A DNA stretch of 64,000 bases from Bacteroidaceae bacterium (GTDB lineage Bacteria > Bacteroidota > Bacteroidia > Bacteroidales > Bacteroidaceae). The position numbers were made by a program, and so were the translations under genes. The stretch is from contig JAFXGV010000051.1 in NCBI GenBank assembly GCA_017536765.1, positions 1 through 64,000 on the forward strand, given 5' to 3'. A model generated the notes under the pieces. It was not told where the DNA came from, searched no databases, and saw only the letters and a list, made by a program, of their open reading frames with translations. This document shows, piece after piece, positions 36,678 to 45,631 of this stretch; positions within the stretch are counted from its first letter, which is position 1, and every line of letters starts with the position of its first letter.

Positions 36678-38453
36678 CTATTTTTCCCCAACGGCAGCAC
36701 TCTGCACCCGGCGCAACACGCGCAACCAATTGCCGCCCCATATTTTTTCTATCTCGCCAAGCGAGAAGCCGCGGCGCAACAATTCGCGAGTGACATTGCG
36801 CAGCTGCGATGCGTCGGCACAACCAACAATGCCGCCGTCGCCGTCGAAATCGGTGCCTATGCCCACGTGGTCTATGCCGGCTACATCTATTGCGTGCAGC
36901 AGGTGGTGAATAAAGTCGTCGAGGGTGGCTGCGCCCTCCTCGCACAAGAAACCGCTGTACATTGTCACCTGCACCACACCACCTTTTGCAGCAAGGGCGC
37001 GCATCTGCCCGTCGGTGAGGTTGCGCGGGTGGTTGCAAAGCGCACGGCACGACGAGTGGGAGCACACCACGGGCTGCACGCTTGCCTGCAATGTGGCATA
37101 AAAGGTGTTCTCGGCTGCGTGGGAGAGGTCTATGAGCATACCCACACGGTTCATTTCGGCCACCACCCTGCGACCGAACTCGCTGAGGCCGCCGTGTTCG
37201 CCTGCCCCGCGTGCCGAATCGCAAATATCGTTGTCGCCGTTGTGGCACAGAGTCATATAAACCACTCCCCTGCGACGAAAACGCTCTATGTTTTCAATAT
37301 CACCACCTATTGCGTAACCGTTCTCTATGCCAAGCATTATAACCTTTTTGCCTTCGTTTTTAAGGCGCCACAAATGGGCGGGGTTGTCGGTTATTGCCAC
37401 ATATGAGCTATTGGCCGCCACACGCTCCTCTATACCCTGCAACAGGGCGCAAGCCTTTGCGGTGGCTGCGGCAAGAGAACCCTCATCGCGGGCCTCTTGT
37501 TTAAGGTATGCCACCATAGTAACCACATCAAGGGCACCCTCGTGCATCTTGTGCAAATCGACGAGGGCTCGGGTACTGCGCTCTTCCAAAGCGTAACCGC
37601 CGCAAAAGAGCATTGGTGTATCGCAGTGGGAATCTATGGAGAGTATTTTTGAGTGTATATCCTTTGCAGCTTGGTACAGCTGCGCCTCGCCCACCAGCCA
37701 ATGGAACAGCGGCAGCATACAGCGGTTGTCGTCTTTGAGAATAAAGGTTTCAGGGTGCCACTGCACACCTATTATGGAGCGGCCGTCGGTAGCCTCCATT
37801 GCCTCTATCACCCCATCGATGGCAACGGCCGATACCGCAAAGCCTTGTGGCACACGGCTCACTGCCTGATGATGGAAGGTGTTCACAAAGAGACTCTTTT
37901 CACCGAATATTTTTGCAAGACGACTCCCCTCTTCTATGTTTACCCAATGGGTGGCCACACCACGCTCTTCGGCCTGGTCGTGGTTAAGCAGATTGCTGCC
38001 GAGAGCTGCGTATATATCCTGGTGCACGCTGCCCCCAAGCGCCGCAGCAAGAGTCTGTATGCCACGGCATATTCCCAAGATGGGGAGCCCACGATCGACG
38101 GCAAGCAAGGTGAGCATAAGCTCCTGTTCGTCGCGTGTGGGGTTTATTGTGTGGAGCAGGTCGTAGCGGGGTTCCTCGCCCATATAACGGGGATCTATGT
38201 CGGCACCGCCCGACAGCAGCAGGCCGTCGAGCGTGGAGAGCAGTTCCACCAAAGCATCGCGATTGGCATATGGCGGAACAATCACAGGCGAGCCGCCTGC
38301 GGCAAGCACCGATGCATAGTAGCCCTCGGCAAGAGTGGAGAGGCGTTCATTGGTGTAGTTGGCAGTAATGCCTATTATGGGGCGACGACAGCCCACGGGG
38401 TATGTTTTATGCAGGGCTGCATATTCGGCCTGCAGGTTGAATTTATCGTTCAT
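36678..38453 (-). CDS. Fusion of peptidase C26 (glutamine amidotransferase-like) and M19 dipeptidase
   Basis: A 591-residue protein with two enzymes in one chain. Residues about 25-255 are a class I glutamine-amidotransferase-like domain of the gamma-glutamyl-GABA hydrolase (C26) family: GLLLSGGADIDPR, nucleophile Cys129 in GICRG and the HPE pair at 233-235. Residues about 265-590 are a renal/membrane dipeptidase-like zinc domain (M19): HCD at 276-278, later HSSCRAL and DHVGIGTDFDG. No signal peptide is seen from the ATG at 38453, so it is probably cytosolic. Possible substrates are gamma-glutamyl and dipeptide compounds; the joint function is unknown. A -7-like TATCTTCG lies at 38479-38472 (minus). 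Confidence 0.87.
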   Translation of the reverse strand: MNDKFNLQAEYAALHKTYPVGCRRPIIGITANYTNERLSTLAEGYYASVLAAGGSPVIVPPYANRDALVELLSTLDGLLLSGGADIDPRYMGEEPRYDLLHTINPTRDEQELMLTLLAVDRGLPILGICRGIQTLAAALGGSVHQDIYAALGSNLLNHDQAEERGVATHWVNIEEGSRLAKIFGEKSLFVNTFHHQAVSRVPQGFAVSAVAIDGVIEAMEATDGRSIIGVQWHPETFILKDDNRCMLPLFHWLVGEAQLYQAAKDIHSKILSIDSHCDTPMLFCGGYALEERSTRALVDLHKMHEGALDVVTMVAYLKQEARDEGSLAAATAKACALLQGIEERVAANSSYVAITDNPAHLWRLKNEGKKVIMLGIENGYAIGGDIENIERFRRRGVVYMTLCHNGDNDICDSARGAGEHGGLSEFGRRVVAEMNRVGMLIDLSHAAENTFYATLQASVQPVVCSHSSCRALCNHPRNLTDGQMRALAAKGGVVQVTMYSGFLCEEGAATLDDFIHHLLHAIDVAGIDHVGIGTDFDGDGGIVGCADASQLRNVTRELLRRGFSLGEIEKIWGGNWLRVLRRVQSAAVGEK

Positions 38454-38478
38454 AGCTGTTCGTTTATAGCGCGAAGAT

Positions 38479-38530
38479 AGTAAACAGATAAAAAAAGCGT
38501 ACCGCAGCACGCTTTTTTTATCTGTTTACT
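38479..38530 (-). terminator. Terminator overlapping the AsnC-family stop codon
   Basis: A 22-base stem (38479-38500 with 38509-38530) with an 8-base loop, containing A/T runs. The stop codon of the 38526-38993 gene lies in its right arm. The left arm abuts the -7 box of the C26-M19 gene. Confidence 0.8.
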
Positions 38531-38993
38531 CCATTGGAAGATTTCGTTTGATGCTGTTGTCGAGCATTATCATTGTTTCGGTACTCACGACACCCGGGAT
38601 ATCCTGTATCGAGCCGTTGAGCAGCTGCATCAGGTGCTCATTGTCGTGGGCATACATCTTCACGAGTATCGAATATGGGCCTGTGGTGTAGCAGCACTCC
38701 ACAACCTCAGGGATATTATGCAGGCGTTTGACAACCTCTTTATACATAGAGCCCTTTTCGAGGCGTATTCCTATGTATGTGCAGGTTTTATAACCTAACA
38801 TACGAACATCGATCTCGTAGCTTGAGCCCGATATTATGCCCATATCTATGAGATGCTGCACGCGCAAGTGAATGGCTGCACGAGACACACCACACATTTC
38901 CGCCACGTTGCGGAAGGGAATGCGCGCATCCTTGGATATGATACTGAGGATTTTGAGGTCGAGGTTATCTACTTTGCAATCTGTGGTTTTCAT
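38526..38993 (-). CDS. Lrp/AsnC-family transcriptional regulator
   Basis: A 155-residue DNA-binding protein. The N-terminal winged helix-turn-helix (IPFRNVAEMCGVSRAAIHLR, about 24-43) is followed by an RAM ligand/oligomerisation domain. The family forms octamers that sense amino acids. The target is unknown. It could act on the neighbouring peptidase fusion or the serine genes, but no site is proven. Its own terminator separates it from the fusion gene, and the FKBP lipoprotein gene ends 29 bases upstream. Confidence 0.92.
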   Translation of the reverse strand: MKTTDCKVDNLDLKILSIISKDARIPFRNVAEMCGVSRAAIHLRVQHLIDMGIISGSSYEIDVRMLGYKTCTYIGIRLEKGSMYKEVVKRLHNIPEVVECCYTTGPYSILVKMYAHDNEHLMQLLNGSIQDIPGVVSTETMIMLDNSIKRNLPME

Positions 38994-39022
38994 AAGTTTT
39001 TTCGTTTACACGGCTGTGCCGT

Positions 39023-39841
39023 TTATTTTTTTATATTCACAATCTCCAATTCAAAAATGAGCGTACTGTAGGGAGGTATCACGCCTTCTATACCTTCGGC
39101 ACCATAGGCAAGTTGCCACGGGATATATAATGTACACTGCGTACCCACGGGGAACAGCTTGAGCGCCTGGGAAAAACCGGGGATGACACCATCCACAGGG
39201 AAGGGAACAGCCTCATCGCCCGATGTATCGAACACCTCGCCGCTTGGGAACGTTCCTTTGTACTTGCAGTTGACCACATCGGTTGCAGTGGCCACTGCTC
39301 CGCTACCCATAACATCCACCTTGTATTGCAGGCCGCCGGGCAGGGTTGTGACGTTGCTGCGTTTCCTGTTTTTTTGCATAAATTCCTCGCTCTTGGTGAG
39401 GTACTTGTTGCGGTTGCAATAGTCGGCCGCGAAACGAGGTTTCAGCAATGTGGGGTTGTTGCTCGCAGCTGCTATTATACCTTCGAGGAAAAGGCGCGCA
39501 TCGAGCCCTTCGGGGCCGGCATTTACCACATTGCCCGATTTCTCGAGCATCTCCATTGTGGCCGCTCCTAAACTGAGGCCATAGGCATAGGCCTTCGACT
39601 CCGGGGTGATTTCGGCGGGATACGAATCCCTTACACCCTTGACAAACTCATTGAGTGTTGCTTCGGTGATACCCATTTCGTCGAACACCATTGATGGAAG
39701 ATTCTTGGCAGCATACATTCCCGCCGAATAGGAGAGGGTGTCGCGCGCAGTTGCGAGCGTCACCTCCTGCTGCGATTGTCCACCGCACGAGCACAGCAAC
39801 ATCAAAGCTGCCGAGCCCAACGACAAAACAACTCTTTTCAT
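39023..39841 (-). CDS. FKBP-type peptidyl-prolyl isomerase lipoprotein
   Basis: A 272-residue periplasm-facing proline isomerase that helps fold exported proteins. The lipobox LCSC ends the signal peptide near residue 19. The N-terminal helical FKBP_N-type domain is followed by the FKBP fold (about 165-270) with VVNCKYKGTFPSGEVFDTS and FSQALKLFPVGTQCTLYIP. It lies 18 bases after a second FKBP gene, so the pair is an operon covering two compartments. Confidence 0.9.
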   Translation of the reverse strand: MKRVVLSLGSAALMLLCSCGGQSQQEVTLATARDTLSYSAGMYAAKNLPSMVFDEMGITEATLNEFVKGVRDSYPAEITPESKAYAYGLSLGAATMEMLEKSGNVVNAGPEGLDARLFLEGIIAAASNNPTLLKPRFAADYCNRNKYLTKSEEFMQKNRKRSNVTTLPGGLQYKVDVMGSGAVATATDVVNCKYKGTFPSGEVFDTSGDEAVPFPVDGVIPGFSQALKLFPVGTQCTLYIPWQLAYGAEGIEGVIPPYSTLIFELEIVNIKK

Positions 39842-39859
39842 AAAGGAGATTCCTATTTA

Positions 39860-40444
39860 TTAAAGCACCTTGATAAGTTCCACCTCGAAGATAAGTGCGC
39901 TGTAGGGGGGAATCATCTCGCCTGCGCCATTGGCACCGTAGGCCATATCCTGCGGGATGAAAAGGCGCCATTTTGCACCCTCCTGCATAAGTTGCAGTGC
40001 CTCAATCCAGCCCTTGATAACCTGGTTGACACCAAATACAGCGGGCTCGCCGCGGCGGATGGAGCTGTCGAAAACGGTGCCGTCTATGAGTGTACCCTCG
40101 TAGTGGCACTGAACACGGTCGGTAGCAGCGGGTTTCTTGCCTGTACCCTCGGTAATCACCTGATACTGCAAACCGCTGGGCAGGGTAACAACACTCTCTT
40201 TAGCCTTGTTGGCTGCAAGGAACGCCTCGCCCTCCTCCTTTACCTTGGCATAAGCCTCCTCGGCCAGCTTGCGGAAATGCTCGCTCACCACCTGCTGTGC
40301 CTCGCCGTGTGTCAACGCGGTTTTTTCGCCGCCAAGCACATCCTTGATGCCTTTGATAAAGTCTTCGACATTCAATTCCTTCACACCCATAGAGAGCAGG
40401 TTCTGACCTATTCCCATTCCTAATCCATAGCTGAATTTATCCAT
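39860..40444 (-). CDS. FKBP-type peptidyl-prolyl isomerase, no signal
   Basis: A 194-residue FKBP-type isomerase. It has the same layout as its downstream paralogue (helical N-terminal FKBP_N part, then the FKBP fold with CHYEGTLIDGTVFDSS and AYGANGAGEMIPPYS), but it begins MDKFSYGLGMGIG with no signal peptide, so it is probably cytosolic. It is the first gene of the pair. A -7-like TATCTTCG (minus, 40537-40530) lies upstream, and a palindrome at 40489-40500 falls in the presumed leader. Confidence 0.88.
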   Translation of the reverse strand: MDKFSYGLGMGIGQNLLSMGVKELNVEDFIKGIKDVLGGEKTALTHGEAQQVVSEHFRKLAEEAYAKVKEEGEAFLAANKAKESVVTLPSGLQYQVITEGTGKKPAATDRVQCHYEGTLIDGTVFDSSIRRGEPAVFGVNQVIKGWIEALQLMQEGAKWRLFIPQDMAYGANGAGEMIPPYSALIFEVELIKVL

Positions 40445-40771
40445 AACTTTTTTATTTTATAATAATTATTTAGAAAAATCTGTCATTTTGCCAATTGGCA
40501 CAAACAAGCAAAAATATCCACTTGCGTGGCGAAGATACAATATAATATTTACAATTTGCAAGCAAAAAGGCAAAATTTTGTCAATTTGAAAAGCGCAAGA
40601 GCAAAATCACGTATCAACAAGCCAATTTTACAATATGGCAATTTGTCACGGCTGCAAAGAGCGGCAGAATCGGCACAAACCTCTAAATTGCTACTATGAT
40701 TTATGCTCTATTTTTTTGTATTGCCCGCAGTTTGGCTTATTTTTGCAATTAAATAATAATTATATAGTAAG
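40445..40771. other. 327-base divergent intergenic region
   Basis: AT-rich. It holds the 12-base palindrome TGCCAATTGGCA (40489-40500), a minus-strand -7 box (40530-40537), the 10-base palindrome CAAAATTTTG (40571-40580) and the plus-strand promoter at 40715-40745. No coding sequence seen. Confidence 0.6.
40715..40745 (+). promoter_or_regulatory. Promoter of the porW-porX run
   Basis: TTTG at 40715-40718, 19-base spacer, TATTTTTG at 40738-40745. An exact Bacteroidota-type match, 26 bases before the start codon at 40772. Confidence 0.75.
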
Positions 40772-41149
40772 ATGAACGAAGCTATAGTGCTCACAGGCAT
40801 ACTTATATTCATATTCGGCGGATTCTTCCTGCTGAACAAATTCTATCGCAACAGACCGGTGGCCGACGACCACCACGACCACGCAGGTGACGACGGTGTG
40901 TGTTGCGGCCGACACGCCAACTGCTCAAAAGGGCTGGGCAAGGAGAACCTCTATTTTGACGACGAGGAGCTCGACCGCCACAAAGGGCGCAAGGGCGACG
41001 ACTACACCGACGAGGAGATTGAGGAGTTCCGCAACATTCTTTACACAATGCAAGCCAACGAGATTGAGGAGTGGGCCGGGTGCCTGCAGACACGCGGCAT
41101 AGAGATTCCGCAAGAGATAAAAGACGAAATACTGCTTATGCTGCAATAA
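40772..41149 (+). CDS. Small membrane-anchored His/Cys-cluster protein
   Basis: A 125-residue protein of unknown function. A single hydrophobic helix (about 5-23) is followed by a cluster DDHHDHAGDDGVCCGRHANC (about 32-51), which could bind a metal, and then an acidic helical domain (YTDEEIEEFRNILYTM). The anchor suggests an inner-membrane protein with a cytosolic or periplasmic tail. It is the first gene of the plus-strand run that includes the porW-like gene 48 bases downstream, so a link to secretion is possible but unproven. Confidence 0.65.
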   Translation: MNEAIVLTGILIFIFGGFFLLNKFYRNRPVADDHHDHAGDDGVCCGRHANCSKGLGKENLYFDDEELDRHKGRKGDDYTDEEIEEFRNILYTMQANEIEEWAGCLQTRGIEIPQEIKDEILLMLQ

Positions 41150-41197
41150 ACGGCCCGTTTTGCAGTTAATATATATTATATAAAGATTGAGATACCG

Positions 41198-44071
41198 GTG
41201 AACTTGAAACGACACATACACACGCTGCCGCTGCTGTTGCTTGCGCTCATATTGCTATGCGCCTGCTCCAGCAGGAAGAACAACACGGCAAAAACCCGTA
41301 TGTATCACTCGTTCTTTGCCAAGTACAACACATTCTACAATGGCAACGTATCCTTCAAAGAGAGCAAGAAAATGCAACTCAACGGACACAAGGACAACTA
41401 CTTGGAACTGCTCCCTTTGATGATAAACAGCAGCGAGACCACAAACAAGATTGGCGCAACGGGGTTGGACCGCGCGATAGAGAAATCACAAAAGGCCATC
41501 AAGAACCACTCCATTAAAAGAAAGCCCAAGAAACCCGCAGGCAAGAAACTGAGCGAGAAGAAGAAACGCTTTTATGCCCAAAAGGAGTTCAACCCATTCC
41601 TGTGGCAGGCCTGGTTTATGATGGCCGATGCCTATTTTGCCAAAGGAGAATTCACCGAGGCTGCGAGCACATATATTTACATAAGCCGCTTATACGAGAA
41701 CAACCCAAGGATTGTGGCACAGGCACGCATAGGGCTTGCAAAATGCTACAACGAACTCGACTGGATTTACGAAAGCGAGGAGCTGCTGAACCGCACGAAA
41801 CGCGACAGCCTGCCAACCTCGCTGGCACGGGAGTATGCCCACGCAAGAGCCGGTCTGCTACTGAAGCAGCAGCGCCACGGCGAGGCTGTAGAGCAGATGA
41901 AAAGCGCCGTGAAGCGCAAGGGGAGCGAAAACCTCGACAAGGCGCGCGAATATTACCTCATAGGGCAGCTATACAAAATGCAGGGGAACAACAAGGAGGC
42001 TTTCAAGTATTTTGGAAAGACCATTTCGCAGAACCCGCCGTACGAACTCGAATTCAATGCCCGCATACGACAAACCGAGTGCCTTACCAACCAGAACAAG
42101 AAGAGCATTCTGCGCAAGCTCAACAAAATGGCACGCAGTTCCAAGAACAAAAGCTACCTTCCGCAGATTTATTATGCCATAGGCAATGTGCACCTGAGCC
42201 ACAAAGACACCACTGAGGCTGTAAAGGCTTATGAAATGGGCTTTACCGAGGGCGACGGCAGTGGCTATGGCAGCGGTATGCTGGGGTTGTCGCTGGGCAA
42301 GATATATTGGGAGCAGGAAAAGTTCTCGAAATCAAAAGAAAACTACGAAAAGGCACAGCAGCTATTGGGAGAAGATACCCCCGAGATAGATGATATAAAG
42401 TTCCGCAACGAGGTGCTTGCCGAGCTTGTGCAATACACCGACGTGGTGGAGGAGAAGAGCGAGCTTCTATATTGGGCATCGCTGCCACAAGAGCAGCTGC
42501 TCCCCATAATAGAAGAGCGCATAAAGGAGGCCAAGGAGAAGGAGAAACTGCAGAAGAAACAGGAGAGAAAAGAGAAGAGGCAGACAGCCGCCGACAACCT
42601 GGCAAATGCAAGCACGGCTGCTGCTATGACAACCACCAATCCCGAGGATGCGGGCAAATGGTATTTCTACAACCCTGCAATTGTAGCAAGGGGAATAAAG
42701 AGTTTTGCATCAAAATGGAACAACCGCGAGCTTAAGGACTTCTGGCGTTTGAGCAACGGTGTGGTTTTGAGCAGCGAGAACGACTCCATAGAGAATGCCG
42801 AGGGCCAGGATATTGCAACCGACAGCATAAGCGCAGGTGGCGATGCCATTGCAAACGACAGCATTGCAGGCACGGAGCAAGAAACAGTTGTACCCGATTC
42901 TCTCCCCACCGATCCCACCACACGGGAGTATTACTTAAGCAGAATACCCACTACCGAAGAAGCCAAGCTGCAGGCGCACAACGCACTGCGCGATGCTCTC
43001 TATGGTGCAGGCGTTGTGTTCAAGGACAAAGCCGGTGACAAGAAACTTACGTTGAAGCACTTGGAGAAAGTAGCCAACAACTACCCCGATTTTGAGAATA
43101 TGGCCGAGGTCTATTACCACCTGTTCCTCGCCTGCTCGCGCTGGGACGAGCCCGAAAAGGCCGATTATTACAGAGATTTGCTGCTGACACAATTCCCCGA
43201 GAATGAATTGGCGGCACGCATACAGCAACCGAGTTTCTTTGAGAGCGCTGCCACACGAAAGCATAACGAGGATTCTATGTATGTGAAGGCATATGCCCAC
43301 TATCGCAATATGGAGTATGCCGATGTGGAGATAGAGAACAGCGCTGCAAAAGAGCGCTATCCGCAGGGCAACCACAGGGCACGTTTTCTGTTCATAGATG
43401 CAATGTCGAAACTGTATGGCGGCAAGCAGGCCGAGGCTTTGGAGACACTGAAAGAACTTGTGCAGAACCACAGCGCTGACAGCATAAGCCGCATTGGTGC
43501 CGAGATAAGCACGGGCATAGAGCAGGGACGACTGCTGCATAGTGGCATTTCGCTGTCTATCTGGGACCGCAAGAGCGATGGTACGATTAAGGGCTCAATG
43601 GACAGCATACCTGCATTCAGCAACGAGCGTAACGAGCCATATTACTTTGTGCTTGCATACCCCAAGGATTCACTCGACGAGAAACGCCTGCTGTTCGAAA
43701 TGGCGCGCTACAACTTCTCGCGATATATGGTGCGCAATTTTGCAATGGAGTTCCAGCCGTTGTCGCATATAACGCTGTTCCAGGTGAAGGAATTCCTGAA
43801 CTTCGACGAGGCCTACATCTACCGCAAACGCCTATACGGGAACGGGGATATGGCAAAGATATTGGAGGGTATAAATGCCTATATAATATCTAAAACGAAC
43901 TTGGATTTGTTATTACAATATTATAGTTTCACCGACTACGAGTTGTTCTACGAGGAGAACTTCACCAATATCCCCGAACTTGAGATCGACGGATATACTC
44001 TTGACGAACCCGACTATGGCGAGGAGGAGGAGAACGGCAGCGGCGAGAGTGAAACAGACGAACAAAAATAA
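41198..44071 (+). CDS. porW: PorW/SprE-like TPR lipoprotein (type IX secretion)
   Basis: A 957-residue putative lipoprotein, lipobox LCACS with the Cys near residue 23. The start is a GTG at 41198. Residues about 120-450 hold several TPR-like helical repeats (AWFMMADAYFAKGEFTEAAS), a Lys/Glu-rich coiled coil follows (about 440-475), and a second TPR-like region and an acidic tail end the protein. The N-terminal KYNTFYNGNVSF and the KNHS-type region match the SprE/PorW family, needed for type IX secretion in Porphyromonas and Flavobacterium. The next gene is porX-like, which supports the call. Confidence 0.82.
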   Translation: MNLKRHIHTLPLLLLALILLCACSSRKNNTAKTRMYHSFFAKYNTFYNGNVSFKESKKMQLNGHKDNYLELLPLMINSSETTNKIGATGLDRAIEKSQKAIKNHSIKRKPKKPAGKKLSEKKKRFYAQKEFNPFLWQAWFMMADAYFAKGEFTEAASTYIYISRLYENNPRIVAQARIGLAKCYNELDWIYESEELLNRTKRDSLPTSLAREYAHARAGLLLKQQRHGEAVEQMKSAVKRKGSENLDKAREYYLIGQLYKMQGNNKEAFKYFGKTISQNPPYELEFNARIRQTECLTNQNKKSILRKLNKMARSSKNKSYLPQIYYAIGNVHLSHKDTTEAVKAYEMGFTEGDGSGYGSGMLGLSLGKIYWEQEKFSKSKENYEKAQQLLGEDTPEIDDIKFRNEVLAELVQYTDVVEEKSELLYWASLPQEQLLPIIEERIKEAKEKEKLQKKQERKEKRQTAADNLANASTAAAMTTTNPEDAGKWYFYNPAIVARGIKSFASKWNNRELKDFWRLSNGVVLSSENDSIENAEGQDIATDSISAGGDAIANDSIAGTEQETVVPDSLPTDPTTREYYLSRIPTTEEAKLQAHNALRDALYGAGVVFKDKAGDKKLTLKHLEKVANNYPDFENMAEVYYHLFLACSRWDEPEKADYYRDLLLTQFPENELAARIQQPSFFESAATRKHNEDSMYVKAYAHYRNMEYADVEIENSAAKERYPQGNHRARFLFIDAMSKLYGGKQAEALETLKELVQNHSADSISRIGAEISTGIEQGRLLHSGISLSIWDRKSDGTIKGSMDSIPAFSNERNEPYYFVLAYPKDSLDEKRLLFEMARYNFSRYMVRNFAMEFQPLSHITLFQVKEFLNFDEAYIYRKRLYGNGDMAKILEGINAYIISKTNLDLLLQYYSFTDYELFYEENFTNIPELEIDGYTLDEPDYGEEEENGSGESETDEQK

Positions 44072-44080
44072 CCAACAACT

Positions 44081-45631
44081 ATGGCATACCGACTTTTATG
44101 GGCCGATGATGAGATTGAACTGCTGAACGCCCACATCATATTTCTGCAATCGAAGGATTACGAGGTTGTTAAAGTGACTAACGGCCCCGATGCCATTGCC
44201 GCGTGCAAGCGCGAGCCTTTCGACCTCATTCTGCTCGATGAGAATATGCCGGGCCTCACAGGATTGGAAACACTGCTGCAAATTAAAGAGATAACCCCCA
44301 CCACCCCCGTGGTGATGGTTACCAAAAGCGAGGAGGAGGATATTATGGAGCAGGCTATAGGTTCCAAAATTGCCGACTACCTTATAAAGCCTGTGAACCC
44401 CAGCCAGATACTGCTGACACTGAAAAAGAACATACACAAGGAGGAGATTGTGACCGAAAAGGCCAACAGTGCCTACCAGCAGAACTTTGGCAAGCTGGCA
44501 ATGCAGATAAGCGATGCGCGCTCTATGGATGAGTGGCAGGAGGTTTACAAGAAGATTGTGTATTGGGAGTTTGAGCTTGAAAATGCCGACGGCCAGATGA
44601 GGCAGATGCTGAAGGCGCAGAAGGAGGAGGCCAACAATATGTTTGGCCGCTTTGTGAAAAAGAACTACTTAGAGTGGATGCGTGCCGCCCGCAGCCAGCG
44701 CCCTATGATGAGCCACGACCTGTTCCGCGAATGCATATTCCCGCTGCTCGACAACAAGGAGAAGGTTTTCTTCATAATAATAGACAACTTCAGATACGAC
44801 CAATGGCGTGTGCTTGCCAACGAGATTGGCAGCGATTTCAACATAGAGGAGGGGTTGTACACAAGTATTCTGCCCACAGCAACACAGTATGCCCGCAACG
44901 CAATATTTTCGGGGCTTATGCCGTCGCAGATAAAGGAGATGTTCCCCGCGCTGTGGGTTGACGAGGAGGAGGATGAGGGGAAGAACCTGAACGAGGAGGC
45001 GCTCATTGAAACGCAGATTGCGCGCTACCGCCGCAAGGACAGTTTCTCGTATGGCAAGGTGGTGACATCGGCAGCCGCAGAAAAATACCTCGACACGCTG
45101 CACAACCTGTCGAAGAACGATGTGAATGTGCTGGTGATAAACTTCATAGATATGCTGTCGCACGCACGCACCGAGTCGCTTATGGTGCGCGAGCTGGCAT
45201 CGGACGAGGCGGCATACCGCTCGATAACGCTATCGTGGATACGCCACTCGGCCATCAAGAGGCTGTTCAAGGAACTTGCCGAGAATGATTACACGGTGGT
45301 TATAACAACCGACCACGGCAGCATACAGGTTGACACCCCCACGAAGGTCGTTGGCGACAAGAATACCAACACCAACCTGCGTTACAAGTTGGGCAAGGCG
45401 CTCAACTACAACAGCAAGGAGGTTTTTGAGATAAAGGAACCGACAAAGGCGTTCCTGCCACAGCCCAACATAAGTACCAGCTACATTTTTGCAACGGGCG
45501 GTAACTTTTTTGCCTACCCCAACAACTACAACTACTATGTACAGTACTACAAGGACACCTTCCAGCACGGCGGAATATCGCTCGAGGAGATGCTTGTACC
45601 CATAATAAAACTAAGACCAAAAGGTAAATGA
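44081..45631 (+). CDS. porX: PorX-like response regulator with PglZ domain
   Basis: A 516-residue cytosolic protein. A receiver domain (1-120) has the acidic pair Asp9-Asp10, phosphoacceptor Asp53 in LLDENMPG, Thr81 and Lys103. The remainder is a PglZ/alkaline-phosphatase-superfamily domain with FIIIDNFRYDQWRVL and TTDHGSI metal-site motifs. In Porphyromonas, PorX regulates type IX secretion genes with PorY and SigP. The partner histidine kinase is not in this window. It starts 9 bases after the porW-like gene and overlaps tsaE by four bases. Confidence 0.9.
   Translation: MAYRLLWADDEIELLNAHIIFLQSKDYEVVKVTNGPDAIAACKREPFDLILLDENMPGLTGLETLLQIKEITPTTPVVMVTKSEEEDIMEQAIGSKIADYLIKPVNPSQILLTLKKNIHKEEIVTEKANSAYQQNFGKLAMQISDARSMDEWQEVYKKIVYWEFELENADGQMRQMLKAQKEEANNMFGRFVKKNYLEWMRAARSQRPMMSHDLFRECIFPLLDNKEKVFFIIIDNFRYDQWRVLANEIGSDFNIEEGLYTSILPTATQYARNAIFSGLMPSQIKEMFPALWVDEEEDEGKNLNEEALIETQIARYRRKDSFSYGKVVTSAAAEKYLDTLHNLSKNDVNVLVINFIDMLSHARTESLMVRELASDEAAYRSITLSWIRHSAIKRLFKELAENDYTVVITTDHGSIQVDTPTKVVGDKNTNTNLRYKLGKALNYNSKEVFEIKEPTKAFLPQPNISTSYIFATGGNFFAYPNNYNYYVQYYKDTFQHGGISLEEMLVPIIKLRPKGK

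Noticed and set aside
37653..38480. 275-residue plus-strand frame opposite the C26-M19 fusion
   Set aside because: Antisense shadow with Cys/Gly/His-rich composition; the minus-strand gene has complete catalytic motifs.
39010..39022. Short hairpin ACGGC-TGT-GCCGT as a terminator
   Set aside because: The T-run lies on the plus side, where no gene ends; the minus-strand neighbours have other arrangements.
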